Below, one piece after another: positions 37,097 through 45,448 of a stretch of 64,000 nucleotides of DNA; position 1 is the stretch's first letter; every line of letters begins with the position of its first letter. The notes beneath the pieces are model-generated. The model was not told where the DNA came from. It saw only the letters and a program-made list of their open reading frames with translations, and ran no database searches. The translations under genes and the position numbers were made by a program. Source of the stretch: Stenotrophomonas maltophilia (GTDB lineage: Bacteria; Pseudomonadota; Gammaproteobacteria; Xanthomonadales; Xanthomonadaceae); contig DEZI01000021.1 in the NCBI GenBank assembly GCA_002364755.1, positions 1 through 64,000 of the forward strand, in the 5' to 3' direction.

Positions 37097-38079
37097 AGAT
37101 CCTGGTCACCGGTGGTGGTGGTTTTCTTGGCCAGGCGCTGTGCCGCGGGCTGCTTGAACGTGGCCACCAGGTGCTGGCTTTCAACCGCAGCCACTACCCG
37201 GAACTGCAGGCGATGGGCGTGGGCCAGATCCGCGGCGACCTGGCCGATGCGCAGGCGGTGCTGCACGCGGTGGCCGGTGTCGACGCGGTGCTGCACAACG
37301 GCGCCAAGGCCGGTGCCTGGGGCAGCTATGACAGCTACCACCAGGCCAACGTGGTCGGCACCGAGAATGTCATTGCCGCCTGCCGCGCGCACGGCATCGG
37401 CAAGCTGGTCTACACCTCCACGCCCAGCGTGACCCACCGCGCCACCCATCCGGTGGAAGGGCTGGGCGCAGACGAAGTGCCTTACGGCGAGAACTTCCAG
37501 GCGCCGTATGCGGCGACCAAGGCGATTGCCGAACAACGCGTGCTGGCCGCCAACGACGCCACGCTGGCCACCGTGGCACTGCGCCCGCGTCTGATCTGGG
37601 GCCCGGGCGACCAGCAGCTGGTGCCGCGCCTGGCCCAGCGCGCCCGCCAGGGCCGCCTGCGCCTGGTCGGTGATGGCAGCAACAAGGTCGACACAACCTA
37701 CATCGACAACGCCGCGCTGGCGCACTTCCTCGCCCTGGATGCGCTGGCGCCGGGTGCGGCCTGTGCCGGCAAGGCCTACTTCATTTCCAACGGCGAACCG
37801 CTGCCGATGCGCGAGCTGCTCAACAAGCTGCTGGCGGCCGTCGGCGCGCCGGCCGTGGAAAAGACCCTCAGCTTCACGACCGCCTATCGCATCGGTGCCA
37901 TCAGCGAACGCCTGTGGCCGCTGCTGCGGCTGCCGGGCGAACCGCCGCTGACCCGCTTCCTGGCCGAACAGCTGTGCACGCCGCACTGGTACAGCATGGA
38001 ACCGGCACGTCGTGATTTCGGCTACGTGCCGCAGGTGAGCGTCGAAGAAGGGCTGCGCCGCCTGAAGGCCGCGTCGTGA
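37093..38079 (+). CDS. oleD: OleD NADPH-dependent 2-alkyl-3-ketoacid reductase
   Basis: 328 residues, extended short-chain dehydrogenase fold: the nucleotide motif VTGGGGFLGQALCRGLLERG at the N-terminus and the YxxxK catalytic pair in PYAATKAIAEQ near residue 137, with STPSVTHRAT before it. OleD reduces the OleA product to a beta-hydroxyacid. It is the last gene of the cluster and is translationally coupled to oleC. Confidence 0.95.
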   Translation: MKILVTGGGGFLGQALCRGLLERGHQVLAFNRSHYPELQAMGVGQIRGDLADAQAVLHAVAGVDAVLHNGAKAGAWGSYDSYHQANVVGTENVIAACRAHGIGKLVYTSTPSVTHRATHPVEGLGADEVPYGENFQAPYAATKAIAEQRVLAANDATLATVALRPRLIWGPGDQQLVPRLAQRARQGRLRLVGDGSNKVDTTYIDNAALAHFLALDALAPGAACAGKAYFISNGEPLPMRELLNKLLAAVGAPAVEKTLSFTTAYRIGAISERLWPLLRLPGEPPLTRFLAEQLCTPHWYSMEPARRDFGYVPQVSVEEGLRRLKAAS

Positions 38080-38200
38080 CGGCAGCGTCACGGCGCTGAA
38101 GGCTTCATCGGCCGAACAGATCACCGTCACCGGTTGCACACCGGCAGATCCGCAGGATGGACCCAACGCCATACCGGCCGGACCACCCGCGAGGAACGCC

Positions 38201-38356
38201 ATGCTGCACTACGCCATCATTTTCTTTGTCATCGCCATCATCGCCGCCGTGCTCGGCTTCTCCGGCATCGCCGGTGCCGCCACGAACATCGCCTGGATCC
38301 TGTTCGTCGTGTTCCTGATCCTTGCGGTTATCTCGATGTTCCGCAAGCGCGGGTAG
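38201..38356 (+). CDS. Small DUF1328 (YtjA-type) membrane protein
   Basis: A 51-residue protein (too short for most ORF lists) beginning MLHYAIIFFVIAIIAAVLGF, with two hydrophobic segments, a GIAGAA turn and a basic end (MFRKRG). GAGGAACGCC upstream is a good Shine-Dalgarno. This is the DUF1328 family, often stress-induced in gammaproteobacteria; function unknown. Confidence 0.9.
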   Translation: MLHYAIIFFVIAIIAAVLGFSGIAGAATNIAWILFVVFLILAVISMFRKRG

Positions 38357-38371
38357 TCGATATCGCTTTCT

Positions 38372-38428
38372 GTAGAGTCGAGCCGTGCTCGACTGACCAC
38401 AACGCAGTCGAGCATGTCTCGACTCTAC
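38372..38428. repeat. GTAG-type REP pair (GTAGAGTCGAGC family)
   Basis: GTAGAGTCGAGCCGTGCTCG head and an inverted GTCTCGACTCTAC end at 38428. It lies between the convergent DUF1328 and ddl genes. Confidence 0.88.
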
Positions 38429-38437
38429 AGAAGGCCG

Positions 38438-39523
38438 TTACACCAGCGCGCGATCAGCCGCGTGCCGTTCCAGCGCCAATTCGACCAAACGCGTGATCAG
38501 CGCGGTGTAGCCCAACCCGCTGGCATCCCACAGCTTGGGGTACATGCTGATGCGGGTGAAGCCGGGCAGGGTGTTGATTTCGTTGATGACGATCTGCCCA
38601 TCCGCGGTGAGGAACACATCCACCCGCGCCATGCCTGCACACTCCAGGACCTGGTACGCCTGCAGCGCGATCTGCTGGATGCGTGCCTGTACATCGCCAT
38701 CGATCGCCGCCGGTACCACAACATCCGCCCCATCGGGGTTGATGTACTTGGTGTCGTAGGCGTAGAACTCGTCGTGCACCACCACCTCGCCGCAGACACT
38801 GGCCTGCGGTAGATCGTTGCCGAGCACCGCACACTCGATCTCGCGGCCAACCACGGCCGATTCCACCAGCACCTTGTGGTCATGGCGCAGCGCCAGCTGC
38901 AGCGCCTCGGAGAATTCATCGGCCTGCTTGACCTTGCTGACCCCTACCGACGACCCCTGGTTGGCCGGCTTGACGAACAGCGGCAGGCCCAGGCGCGCGA
39001 TCAGCGCCTGCACGTCCACGTCCGCCGCTTCGTGGCGGCGGATGCACACCCACGGCGCCACCGGCAGCCCCGCATCGCGCAGCAGCCGCTTGGCCACGTC
39101 CTTGTCCATGGCCGCCGCCGAGCCCAGCACCGGCGAACCGACGAAGGGCAGGTTGGCCATGCGCAGCAGCCCCTGCAGCGCGCCGTCCTCGCCCAGCGGC
39201 CCGTGCACGATGGGCAGCACCACATCGATCTGGCCGAGCGCGGTGGACGCATCCACCGGCTGCAGTTGCGCCTGCCCCGCACCGGGCCGCACCGCCAGCG
39301 CCGTGCCGGAAGGGTGCAGCGCGATGCGTGCCGGGTCATCGGCATTGATCAGGAAGGTATCGGGCTGGCTGAGGTGCCACTGGCCCTGCTTGTCGATGCC
39401 CACCAGCACCGGCTCGAAGCGCTCGCGATCAAGCGCATCGAGGATGTTCTTCGCCGACTGCAGCGACACTTCGTGCTCGGAAGACATGCCCCCGAAAATG
39501 ATCCCGACCCGGGTCCGTGCCAT
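38438..39523 (-). CDS. ddl: D-alanine--D-alanine ligase
   Basis: 361 residues from ATG 39523. N-terminal VGIIFGGMSSEHEVSL, ATP-grasp motifs (FVKPANQGSSVGVSKV near 185, NEINTLPGFTRISMYPKLW near 310) and Tyr/Ser active-site residues match DdlA-type enzymes. It makes the D-Ala-D-Ala dipeptide for peptidoglycan. A single gene here, away from a division/cell-wall cluster, as is common for DdlA. Confidence 0.96.
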   Translation of the reverse strand: MARTRVGIIFGGMSSEHEVSLQSAKNILDALDRERFEPVLVGIDKQGQWHLSQPDTFLINADDPARIALHPSGTALAVRPGAGQAQLQPVDASTALGQIDVVLPIVHGPLGEDGALQGLLRMANLPFVGSPVLGSAAAMDKDVAKRLLRDAGLPVAPWVCIRRHEAADVDVQALIARLGLPLFVKPANQGSSVGVSKVKQADEFSEALQLALRHDHKVLVESAVVGREIECAVLGNDLPQASVCGEVVVHDEFYAYDTKYINPDGADVVVPAAIDGDVQARIQQIALQAYQVLECAGMARVDVFLTADGQIVINEINTLPGFTRISMYPKLWDASGLGYTALITRLVELALERHAADRALV

Positions 39524-39578
39524 GCGCGTTGTCCTGTGTGACAAGGCCACACAGCATGAACCGCCCGGCCCGGTTACG

Positions 39579-39862
39579 GTAGTTGCCAACCTTGGTTGGC
39601 ACACCAGCAACAGCAGTGGGGTCAGAGCCCGTTGCGCAGCAACGGGATCCGACCCCGTGCCGTTCCGACAGATCGCGGAAAACTGTCGAAGGCGGGGCGG
39701 TGCGGGTGTGCGGGGTGTGAGCCGCATGGATGCGGCGACCAAGCCCCCATGGACGGGTTTACGGCGTCCCCGCACACCCACACCGCCCCGACTCCCCCAG
39801 GAAGCCGCTTTGGCATTTGACGTTGACGTTGCCTCTGCAGGTGCCGGGCGGCAGCCCGGCCC
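39579..39862. repeat. Composite repeat region between ddl and ubiJ
   Basis: Components: GTAG-type palindrome with CCAACCTTGGTTGG (39579-39601); GGGGTC palindrome (39618-39656); 22-bp inverted arms with one mismatch (39694-39715 and 39768-39789) enclosing the palindrome GCCGCATGGATGCGGC (39721-39736); and a tail TTGACGTTGACGTTGCCTCT (39818 on) with a GC hairpin that recurs near 51956. No coding sequence is supported in this 371-bp gap. Confidence 0.75.
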
Positions 39863-39882
39863 AAGCCGCCCACCCACGCAGG

Positions 39883-39888
39883 TAGAAT
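39883..39888 (+). promoter_or_regulatory. -10 box of ubiJ, placed for a leaderless mRNA
   Basis: TAGAAT is followed by six bases and then the ATG at 39895, so transcription would begin at or very near the A of the start codon. No Shine-Dalgarno is present. Confidence 0.55.
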
Positions 39889-39894
39889 GCACAC

Positions 39895-40530
39895 ATGGCT
39901 CTCTCCCTGCTCTCGTCCCTCAAGCCAGTCGCCGGCCGTGCCCTGCAGGCCGCACTGAACCGCGCACTGGCGCTGGATCCGGATACCCGGCACGCCCTGG
40001 CCAGCCTCGACGGCCGCCACATCGACCTGACCCTGGACGCACCGTCGCTGGCGATGCGCATCAGCGTCGATGGCGACATCTTGCGCGTCGGCCCGGTGGA
40101 CGCACAGGAAGCCGACCTGGCCGTGCGCAGCAGCCTGGCCGGCGTGCTCGCCCAGCTGCCGCTGCTGGCCAACGCCCGCCGCGGCAACGACAACGGCAAG
40201 GGCCGCGTGCGCGTGGCCGGCGATGCCGAACTGGCGCGCCGCCTGCAGCAGCTGGCCAAGGGCTTCGACCCCGACTGGCAGCAGCCCTTCGTCAGCGTGT
40301 TCGGCGAGGTGCTCGGCGTGCAGGTCGCCAACACCCTGCGCAGCGCCCTGCAGCACGCGCGACAGGGCGCCATCGACCTGGCCCACAGCGCCGCCGAATT
40401 CATTACCGAGGAGTCGCGCGACGTGGTGCCACGGGCCGAACTGGATGCCTTCCACGACGACGTGGACGTGCTGCGTGACGACGTCGAGCGCCTCGGCGCA
40501 CGCGTGCAGCGCCTGCGGGGTGCCGCATGA
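39895..40530 (+). CDS. ubiJ: UbiJ, SCP2-domain ubiquinone biosynthesis accessory factor
   Basis: 211 residues with a central SCP2-like lipid-binding domain (about 40-110: SLAMRISVDGDILRVG) and a C-terminal coiled-coil (ELDAFHDDVDVLRDDVERLGARVQRL). UbiJ binds ubiquinone intermediates in the soluble Ubi complex. It overlaps ubiB by four bases (ATGA), the usual ubiJ-ubiB pairing; ubiE is not adjacent here. Confidence 0.92.
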   Translation: MALSLLSSLKPVAGRALQAALNRALALDPDTRHALASLDGRHIDLTLDAPSLAMRISVDGDILRVGPVDAQEADLAVRSSLAGVLAQLPLLANARRGNDNGKGRVRVAGDAELARRLQQLAKGFDPDWQQPFVSVFGEVLGVQVANTLRSALQHARQGAIDLAHSAAEFITEESRDVVPRAELDAFHDDVDVLRDDVERLGARVQRLRGAA

Positions 40531-42182
40531 AGGCGCTGCTGCGGGCCAACCGCATCGGCCGCGTCATCCTGCGCTACCGCCTCGACGACCTGCTGCAGGG
40601 CACCCCGGCCGAGCGCTGGCTGCGCGTGGCCAAGCCCTTCGTACCGCGTGCCTCGGCCGGCATCGCCTCGCAGTCGCGTGGCGCACGCCTGCGCCTGGCG
40701 CTGCAGGACCTGGGCCCGATCTTCGTCAAGTTCGGCCAGATCCTGTCCACCCGCCGCGACCTGGTGCCGCCGGACGTGGCCAACGAACTCACCCTGCTGC
40801 AGGACCGGGTCAAGCCCTTCGACGGCGATACCGCGCGCCGCATCGTTGAAGAAGCGCTGGGCCTGCCGGTCAGCGAAGCCTTCGCCAGCTTCGACACCGA
40901 GCCGCTGGCCTCGGCCTCGATCGCGCAGGTGCATGCCGCGACCCTCGCCGATGGCCGCCAGGTGGTGGTGAAGGTGCTGCGCCCAGGCATCGAGAAGCAG
41001 ATCGACGCCGACATCGCCCTGCTCAATTCGCTGGCCGCGCTGGTCGAGCGCACGCACCCGCGCGCCGACAAGATCCGCCCGCGCGAAGTGGTGGCCGAGG
41101 TCGAGAACACCCTGGCCGCTGAATTGGACCTGCAGCGCGAAGGCGCCAACGCCAGCGTGCTGCGCCGTTTCTGGGAAAACAGCGACGACCTGTACGTGCC
41201 GGAAGTGATCTGGAGCCACACCGCCGAGCGCGCGCTGACTCTGGAGCGGGTGTGGGGCATTCCCTCCGATGACATCGCTGCCCTGGACAAGGCCGGCATC
41301 GACCGCAAGGCGCTGGCTGCTAAGGGCGTGAGGGTGTTCTACACCCAGGTGTTCCGCGACAACTTCTTCCACGCCGATGCGCACGCCGGCAACATCTGGG
41401 TCGACACCGATCCGGCGCGCCGCGACAACCCGCGATTCATCGCGCTGGATTTCGGCATCATGGGCCAGCTCTCGCAGGAAGATCAGTACTACCTGGCCGA
41501 GAACTTCATGGCCATCTTCAACCGCGACTACCGCCGCATCGCCGAACTGCACGTGCAGGCGCGCTGGATGCCGGACAACGTGCGCATCGACGACCTGGAA
41601 GCGGCGGTGCGGTCGGTGTGCGAACCGTACTTCACCCGCCCGCTGTCGCAGATCTCGCTGGCCGAGGTGCTGTTGAAGCTGTTCCGGGTAGCCCAGCGCT
41701 ACCAGCTGACCCTGCAGCCGCAGCTGATCCTGCTGCAGAAGACCCTGCTGAACATCGAAGGCGTGGGCCGCCAGCTGGATCCGCAGATTGACATCTGGGC
41801 GGTGGCCAAGCCGGTGCTGGCGAAGATCCTGCGCGAGCGTTACAGCCCGCGCCGGGTCGTGCGCGAGATCGGCAAGCGCCTGCCGGAAATCATGACCCAC
41901 GCGCCGGACATGCCGCGCCTGGTGCACGCCTGGCTGACCCAGCAGGTGGAAGGCCGCCATGAACTGGCGATGCGCTCGCGTGACCTGGTCACCCTCGATG
42001 CCAGCCTGCAGCGCCTGCAGAAGCGCGCGGTCGGTGCCATCACCGGCGTCGGCCTGCTGGCCATCGCCACGCTGATGTACGTGCTGCAGCCGCCGGGCTG
42101 GTACTGGGGCGACCTGCCGGTGCTGAGCCTGGGCGCCGCCGCGGTGGGTGCCTTCGCGCTGGCCCGCGCGTGGTGGCGATGA
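40527..42182 (+). CDS. ubiB: UbiB, ABC1/COQ8-family kinase-like ATPase
   Basis: 551 residues. The UbiB-specific KxGQ motif appears as FVKFGQILSTR near residue 68, an Ala-rich nucleotide loop as PLASASIAQVHAA near 128, and the metal-binding pair in HADAHAGNI and ALDFGIMG. Two C-terminal membrane helices (AITGVGLLAIATLMYVL and VLSLGAAAVGAFALA) anchor it. It supports ubiquinone synthesis, likely extracting lipid intermediates. It overlaps the methyltransferase by four bases. Confidence 0.95.
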   Translation: MKALLRANRIGRVILRYRLDDLLQGTPAERWLRVAKPFVPRASAGIASQSRGARLRLALQDLGPIFVKFGQILSTRRDLVPPDVANELTLLQDRVKPFDGDTARRIVEEALGLPVSEAFASFDTEPLASASIAQVHAATLADGRQVVVKVLRPGIEKQIDADIALLNSLAALVERTHPRADKIRPREVVAEVENTLAAELDLQREGANASVLRRFWENSDDLYVPEVIWSHTAERALTLERVWGIPSDDIAALDKAGIDRKALAAKGVRVFYTQVFRDNFFHADAHAGNIWVDTDPARRDNPRFIALDFGIMGQLSQEDQYYLAENFMAIFNRDYRRIAELHVQARWMPDNVRIDDLEAAVRSVCEPYFTRPLSQISLAEVLLKLFRVAQRYQLTLQPQLILLQKTLLNIEGVGRQLDPQIDIWAVAKPVLAKILRERYSPRRVVREIGKRLPEIMTHAPDMPRLVHAWLTQQVEGRHELAMRSRDLVTLDASLQRLQKRAVGAITGVGLLAIATLMYVLQPPGWYWGDLPVLSLGAAAVGAFALARAWWR

Positions 42183-42766
42183 GCGCCGCCCTGCAGGCCC
42201 TGAAGGATGAGCTGGCTCGCCACGGCGGGGCCAACGATGCGCGCGAGACCGAGCGCGGCCGGCGCATGCTGAACATCACCGCCGACACCGGTGAGCTGCT
42301 GTCGGTGCTGGTGCGCTTCGGCCAGGCGCGGCGGGTGCTGGAAATCGGCACCTCCAATGGTTATTCCACGCTGTGGCTGGCCGAAGCCGCCGCAGCCATC
42401 GATGGCCACGTCACCACGCTGGAGTACGCCGCTGACAAGGTCGCGCTGGCGCAGGCGAATTTCGAACGCAGCGGCCTGGCCGGGCGCATCCGCCTGGTGC
42501 ACGGCGATGCCGGGCAATGGCTGGCCAGCGCCGCCGATGCCAGCATCGACCTGTTGTTCCTCGATTCGGACCGCGACCAGTACGCCGGCTGGTGGCCGCA
42601 GCTGCGTCGCGTGCTGCGCCCCGGCGGCCTGCTCGTAGTCGACAACGCCACCTCGCACGCCGCACAGATGGAACCGCTGCGCGCGCTGCTGGATGCGGAC
42701 GCGGACTTCAGCACCAGCCTGGTACCGGTGGGCAACGGCGAACTGCTGGCTGTGCGCAACGGCTGA
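42179..42766 (+). CDS. SAM-dependent O-methyltransferase (COMT-like)
   Basis: 195 residues from ATG 42179 (ATGA overlap with ubiB). Class I fold with SAM motif VLEIGTSNGYSTLWLAEA near residue 45, LFLDSDRDQYAGWW near 124 and LRPGGLLVVDNATSH near 143, the pattern of O-methyltransferase family 3. It is translationally coupled to ubiB, but the known quinone methyltransferases UbiG and UbiE are different; the substrate is unknown. Confidence 0.85.
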   Translation: MSAALQALKDELARHGGANDARETERGRRMLNITADTGELLSVLVRFGQARRVLEIGTSNGYSTLWLAEAAAAIDGHVTTLEYAADKVALAQANFERSGLAGRIRLVHGDAGQWLASAADASIDLLFLDSDRDQYAGWWPQLRRVLRPGGLLVVDNATSHAAQMEPLRALLDADADFSTSLVPVGNGELLAVRNG

Positions 42767-42776
42767 TGGACGCCTT

Positions 42777-42835
42777 GTAGAGCCGAGCCCACGCTCGGCT
42801 GCTGTTGCGGGAGGCGAGCATGGGCTCGGCTCTAC
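42777..42835. repeat. GTAG-type REP pair abutting the truC promoter
   Basis: GTAGAGCCGAGCCCACGCTC head and inverted GGGCTCGGCTCTAC end at 42835, 18 bp before the truC -10 box, so the repeat occupies the -35 region. Confidence 0.88.
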
Positions 42836-42852
42836 AGGGCAAGGGGCACCCT

Positions 42853-42858
42853 TATAAT
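42853..42858 (+). promoter_or_regulatory. Consensus -10 box of truC, placed for a leaderless mRNA
   Basis: A perfect TATAAT is followed by six bases and the GTG start at 42865. The predicted start of transcription coincides with the start codon. Confidence 0.6.
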
Positions 42859-42864
42859 CGCGCG

Positions 42865-43602
42865 GTGAGCACCGAACCTGACACCCTCGCCGCGGTCGAG
42901 ATCGAAACCGCCCCCCTGCAGCTGCTGCACCTGGACGAGCGCCTGGCCGTGGTCAACAAGCCGGCCGGGTTGATGGTCCATGACAGCAAGCTGGCCCGTG
43001 GCGAAGACGATTTCCTTGCCGACCGCCTGCGTGAGCAGCTGGGCCGGCCGATCTTCCTGGTGCACCGCCTGGACCGCGCCACCAGCGGCTGCCTGCTGCT
43101 GGCCTTCGACCGCGAGACCGCCAGCGTGCTGGGCAAGGCGCTGATGGGCGGCGAGGTGAGCAAGGATTACCTGGCCATCTGCCGTGGCTGGCCAGCCGAG
43201 GAGGCCTGGCAGGTCGACCACGACCTGGACGGCGGCCCCGGCAAGCCGGTGAAGAAGCCGGCGGTGACCGATTTCCAGCGCCTGGCCACCGGCGAACTGT
43301 CGGTGCCGGTGGGCGACTTCGCCAGTTCGCGCTACGCGCTGCTGCGCTGCCAGCCGCAGACCGGCCGCTTCCGGCAGATCCGCCGCCACCTCAAGCACCT
43401 CTCACATCACCTGATCGGCGATACCAGCCACGGTGACGGGCGCCACAACCGCAATTTCCGCATGCAGGGCGTGCACCGCATGCTGCTGCACGCCGAACGC
43501 CTGCGTTTCCCGCACCCCGATGGCGGCACGGTGGACGTGCGTGCGCCGGTGGACGGTGAATTCCGGAAAGCCCTGGACCTGTTCGGCTGGCAGGTGCCGT
43601 AA
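42865..43602 (+). CDS. truC: tRNA pseudouridine(65) synthase TruC
   Basis: 245 residues from GTG 42865. RluA-family catalytic motif HRLDRATSGCLLL near residue 69 (catalytic Asp) with LAVVNKPAGLMVHD before it and RFRQIRRHLKHLSHHLIGD near 168, diagnostic of TruC. It modifies U65 of tRNA-Ile/Asp. No Shine-Dalgarno is present, consistent with a leaderless start. Confidence 0.93.
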   Translation: MSTEPDTLAAVEIETAPLQLLHLDERLAVVNKPAGLMVHDSKLARGEDDFLADRLREQLGRPIFLVHRLDRATSGCLLLAFDRETASVLGKALMGGEVSKDYLAICRGWPAEEAWQVDHDLDGGPGKPVKKPAVTDFQRLATGELSVPVGDFASSRYALLRCQPQTGRFRQIRRHLKHLSHHLIGDTSHGDGRHNRNFRMQGVHRMLLHAERLRFPHPDGGTVDVRAPVDGEFRKALDLFGWQVP

Positions 43603-43636
43603 CCGATCCGACCCCATCCATCCCGACGTCCCGGCG

Positions 43637-44164
43637 TTATTTCTTCTCCGGCTCGTCGAGGATCGCCTGCATGTCCTTCTCCAGGTCGGCCATCAGCGGC
43701 TTCATCTTTTCCTGGATGGCGATCATCACGTTCTGCATCAGCAGCGGGGTCTTGTCCAGCAGGCTCTGCCCGGCCGAGCTCTCGTAGAACTCAGCCATCG
43801 CCAGCACGTCTTCCTTGCTGAAGCTCTTCTTGTAGAGATCCACGTACATCGGCCGCAGCTGCTGCCAGGACAGCGCCTTGGTCAGGGTGGCGGTGGTGCG
43901 CTGCTGCATGCGCTGCAGCTGTTCGGTCTGCTGCGGGGTCAGCTGGCGCTGCCGGGCGATGTCTTCGAACTGCTGGCGCTGCATCGTCTCCAGCTGCGGC
44001 AGCATGCCGTCCAGCAGGCTCTGCGCACGCGAGGCGGCCAGCAGGCGGTTGATGTCGGCGTCGGTGGGCGCCGCGGCCAGGGCCGGTGCGCTGGCCGCTG
44101 CCAGTGCCAGCAGCAGCACGGTACGGCGCAGGCCGGTGGACAGGGCGGGAATGAAGCGGGTCAT
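43637..44164 (-). CDS. DUF2059 periplasmic protein
   Basis: 175 residues from ATG 44164 (AGGAAG upstream). Sec signal (LLLALAAASAPALAAA), then a helical DUF2059 domain with YVDLYKKSFSKEDVLAMAEFYESSAGQSLLDKTP-type pattern: the Tyr, Phe and Gly of the EFYxSxxGQ motif are present near residue 118. Probably a periplasmic protein of unknown role. It converges with truC. Confidence 0.85.
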   Translation of the reverse strand: MTRFIPALSTGLRRTVLLLALAAASAPALAAAPTDADINRLLAASRAQSLLDGMLPQLETMQRQQFEDIARQRQLTPQQTEQLQRMQQRTTATLTKALSWQQLRPMYVDLYKKSFSKEDVLAMAEFYESSAGQSLLDKTPLLMQNVMIAIQEKMKPLMADLEKDMQAILDEPEKK

Positions 44165-44286
44165 GCGAAGCTTCCTGCGGGACATGGGATGGCCAGCATA
44201 CCCGCTGCACAGGCGAAGGCGACGTGTTCGGTGCCTGATCGGCGGCATACGGTGCGCGATGGCAGCCACGGCAACGCGGCTGCCGC

Positions 44287-44292
44287 TACAAT
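44287..44292 (+). promoter_or_regulatory. -10 box of arfB, placed for a leaderless mRNA
   Basis: TACAAT, then six bases, then the ATG at 44299; the spacing is the same as at truC and ubiJ. Confidence 0.55.
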
Positions 44293-44298
44293 GCGCGG

Positions 44299-44730
44299 AT
44301 GGGCAGTGGACCGGTCACCATCAGCGCGCAGCTTGAAATCCCCGACGGCGAGATCGTCGAGCGGTTCGTGCGTGCCAGTGGTGCCGGCGGGCAGAACGTC
44401 AACAAGGTTTCCACTGCGGTGGAACTGCGCTTCGACGTGGCCAACTCGCCCTCGTTGCCCGACCCGTTGCGTGAGCGCCTGCTGGCGCGCCGCGACCGGC
44501 GGATGACCGGCGAAGGCGTGCTGGTCATCGACGCGCAACGGTTCCGGACCCAGGATCGCAATCGCGAGGATGCGCGCGAGCGGCTGGCGGCCTTCATCCA
44601 GGCCGGGTTGAGCGTGCCCAAACCACGCAAGGCCACCAAGCCGACCCACGGGTCGAAACTGCGTCGTCTGGACGCCAAACGCGGGCGCGCGCAGATCAAG
44701 CGCGGTCGCTCATCACGTGACTGGGAGTGA
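44299..44730 (+). CDS. arfB: Alternative ribosome-rescue factor ArfB (YaeJ)
   Basis: 143 residues: RF1-like domain with the GGQ motif (SGAGGQNVNKVSTAVELRF) near residue 30, and a basic C-terminal tail (KATKPTHGSKLRRLDAKRGR) that enters the empty mRNA channel of stalled ribosomes. Hydrolyses peptidyl-tRNA without a stop codon. The downstream acyltransferase starts five bases after its stop. Confidence 0.94.
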   Translation: MGSGPVTISAQLEIPDGEIVERFVRASGAGGQNVNKVSTAVELRFDVANSPSLPDPLRERLLARRDRRMTGEGVLVIDAQRFRTQDRNREDARERLAAFIQAGLSVPKPRKATKPTHGSKLRRLDAKRGRAQIKRGRSSRDWE

Positions 44731-44734
44731 TTGC

Positions 44735-45337
44735 TTGAACAAGCCGAATCCATTGCTGCCGGCCGTGCCGCCGCAGATGCCGCAGGTCAAGCCCAACGCC
44801 TTCCTGCGCTGGCTGGCGCGCTGCACCCTGCGTGTCGGCGGCTGGAAGGTGACAGGCACCTTGCCCGACGTTCCCAAGGTGGTCTTCATCATCGCCCCGC
44901 ATTCGTCCAACTGGGATGGGCTGTGGGGCATGGCGGCCAAGATCGCGCTGGGCATGAAGGTGAAGGTGCTGGGCAAGGCCTCGCTGTTCTGGTGGCCGCT
45001 GGGCCCGCTGCTGCACAAGCTGGGCGTGATCCCGCTGGACCGCAGCGCGCCGCAGGGCACCGTCGGCCAGGCCGTGGACCTGCTGCGCAACAACGAGAAG
45101 ATGTGGTTCGCCATCACCCCCGAAGGCACCCGCAAGGCCGTGAAGGACTGGAAGGCCGGCTTCCTGAAGATCGCCCGGATGGCCGACGTGCCGATCCTGG
45201 CCGCCTACTTCCACTACCCGGAAAAGACCATCGGCATCGGCCCGCTGTTCCAGCCGACCGGCGATGATGCCGCCGACATGGCCGCCATCCGTGAGTTCTA
45301 CCGGCCCTGGATGGGCAAGACCCGCGGCACGGTCTGA
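44735..45337 (+). CDS. Lysophospholipid acyltransferase-family protein
   Basis: 200 residues from TTG 44735 (GGGAGTGA upstream). PlsC-like motifs: HSSNWDG (the HX4D box) near residue 56, LGVIPLDRSAPQG near 90 and TPEGTRK near 119. It has no obvious membrane helix apart from short hydrophobic parts. Likely transfers an acyl chain to a lipid, but the family also contains sulfur- or ornithine-lipid enzymes. Co-transcribed with arfB. Confidence 0.85.
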   Translation: MNKPNPLLPAVPPQMPQVKPNAFLRWLARCTLRVGGWKVTGTLPDVPKVVFIIAPHSSNWDGLWGMAAKIALGMKVKVLGKASLFWWPLGPLLHKLGVIPLDRSAPQGTVGQAVDLLRNNEKMWFAITPEGTRKAVKDWKAGFLKIARMADVPILAAYFHYPEKTIGIGPLFQPTGDDAADMAAIREFYRPWMGKTRGTV

Positions 45338-45448
45338 GCCGGCCACGGCCGGCAACCGAGGCGCCACGTCCGGCACATGCCGGGCGTGCGCGACAGGAGT
45401 AGGGTGGAGGGCTGGTATCCCATACCGTCCGCCCAAGGAGCGTTTTAC

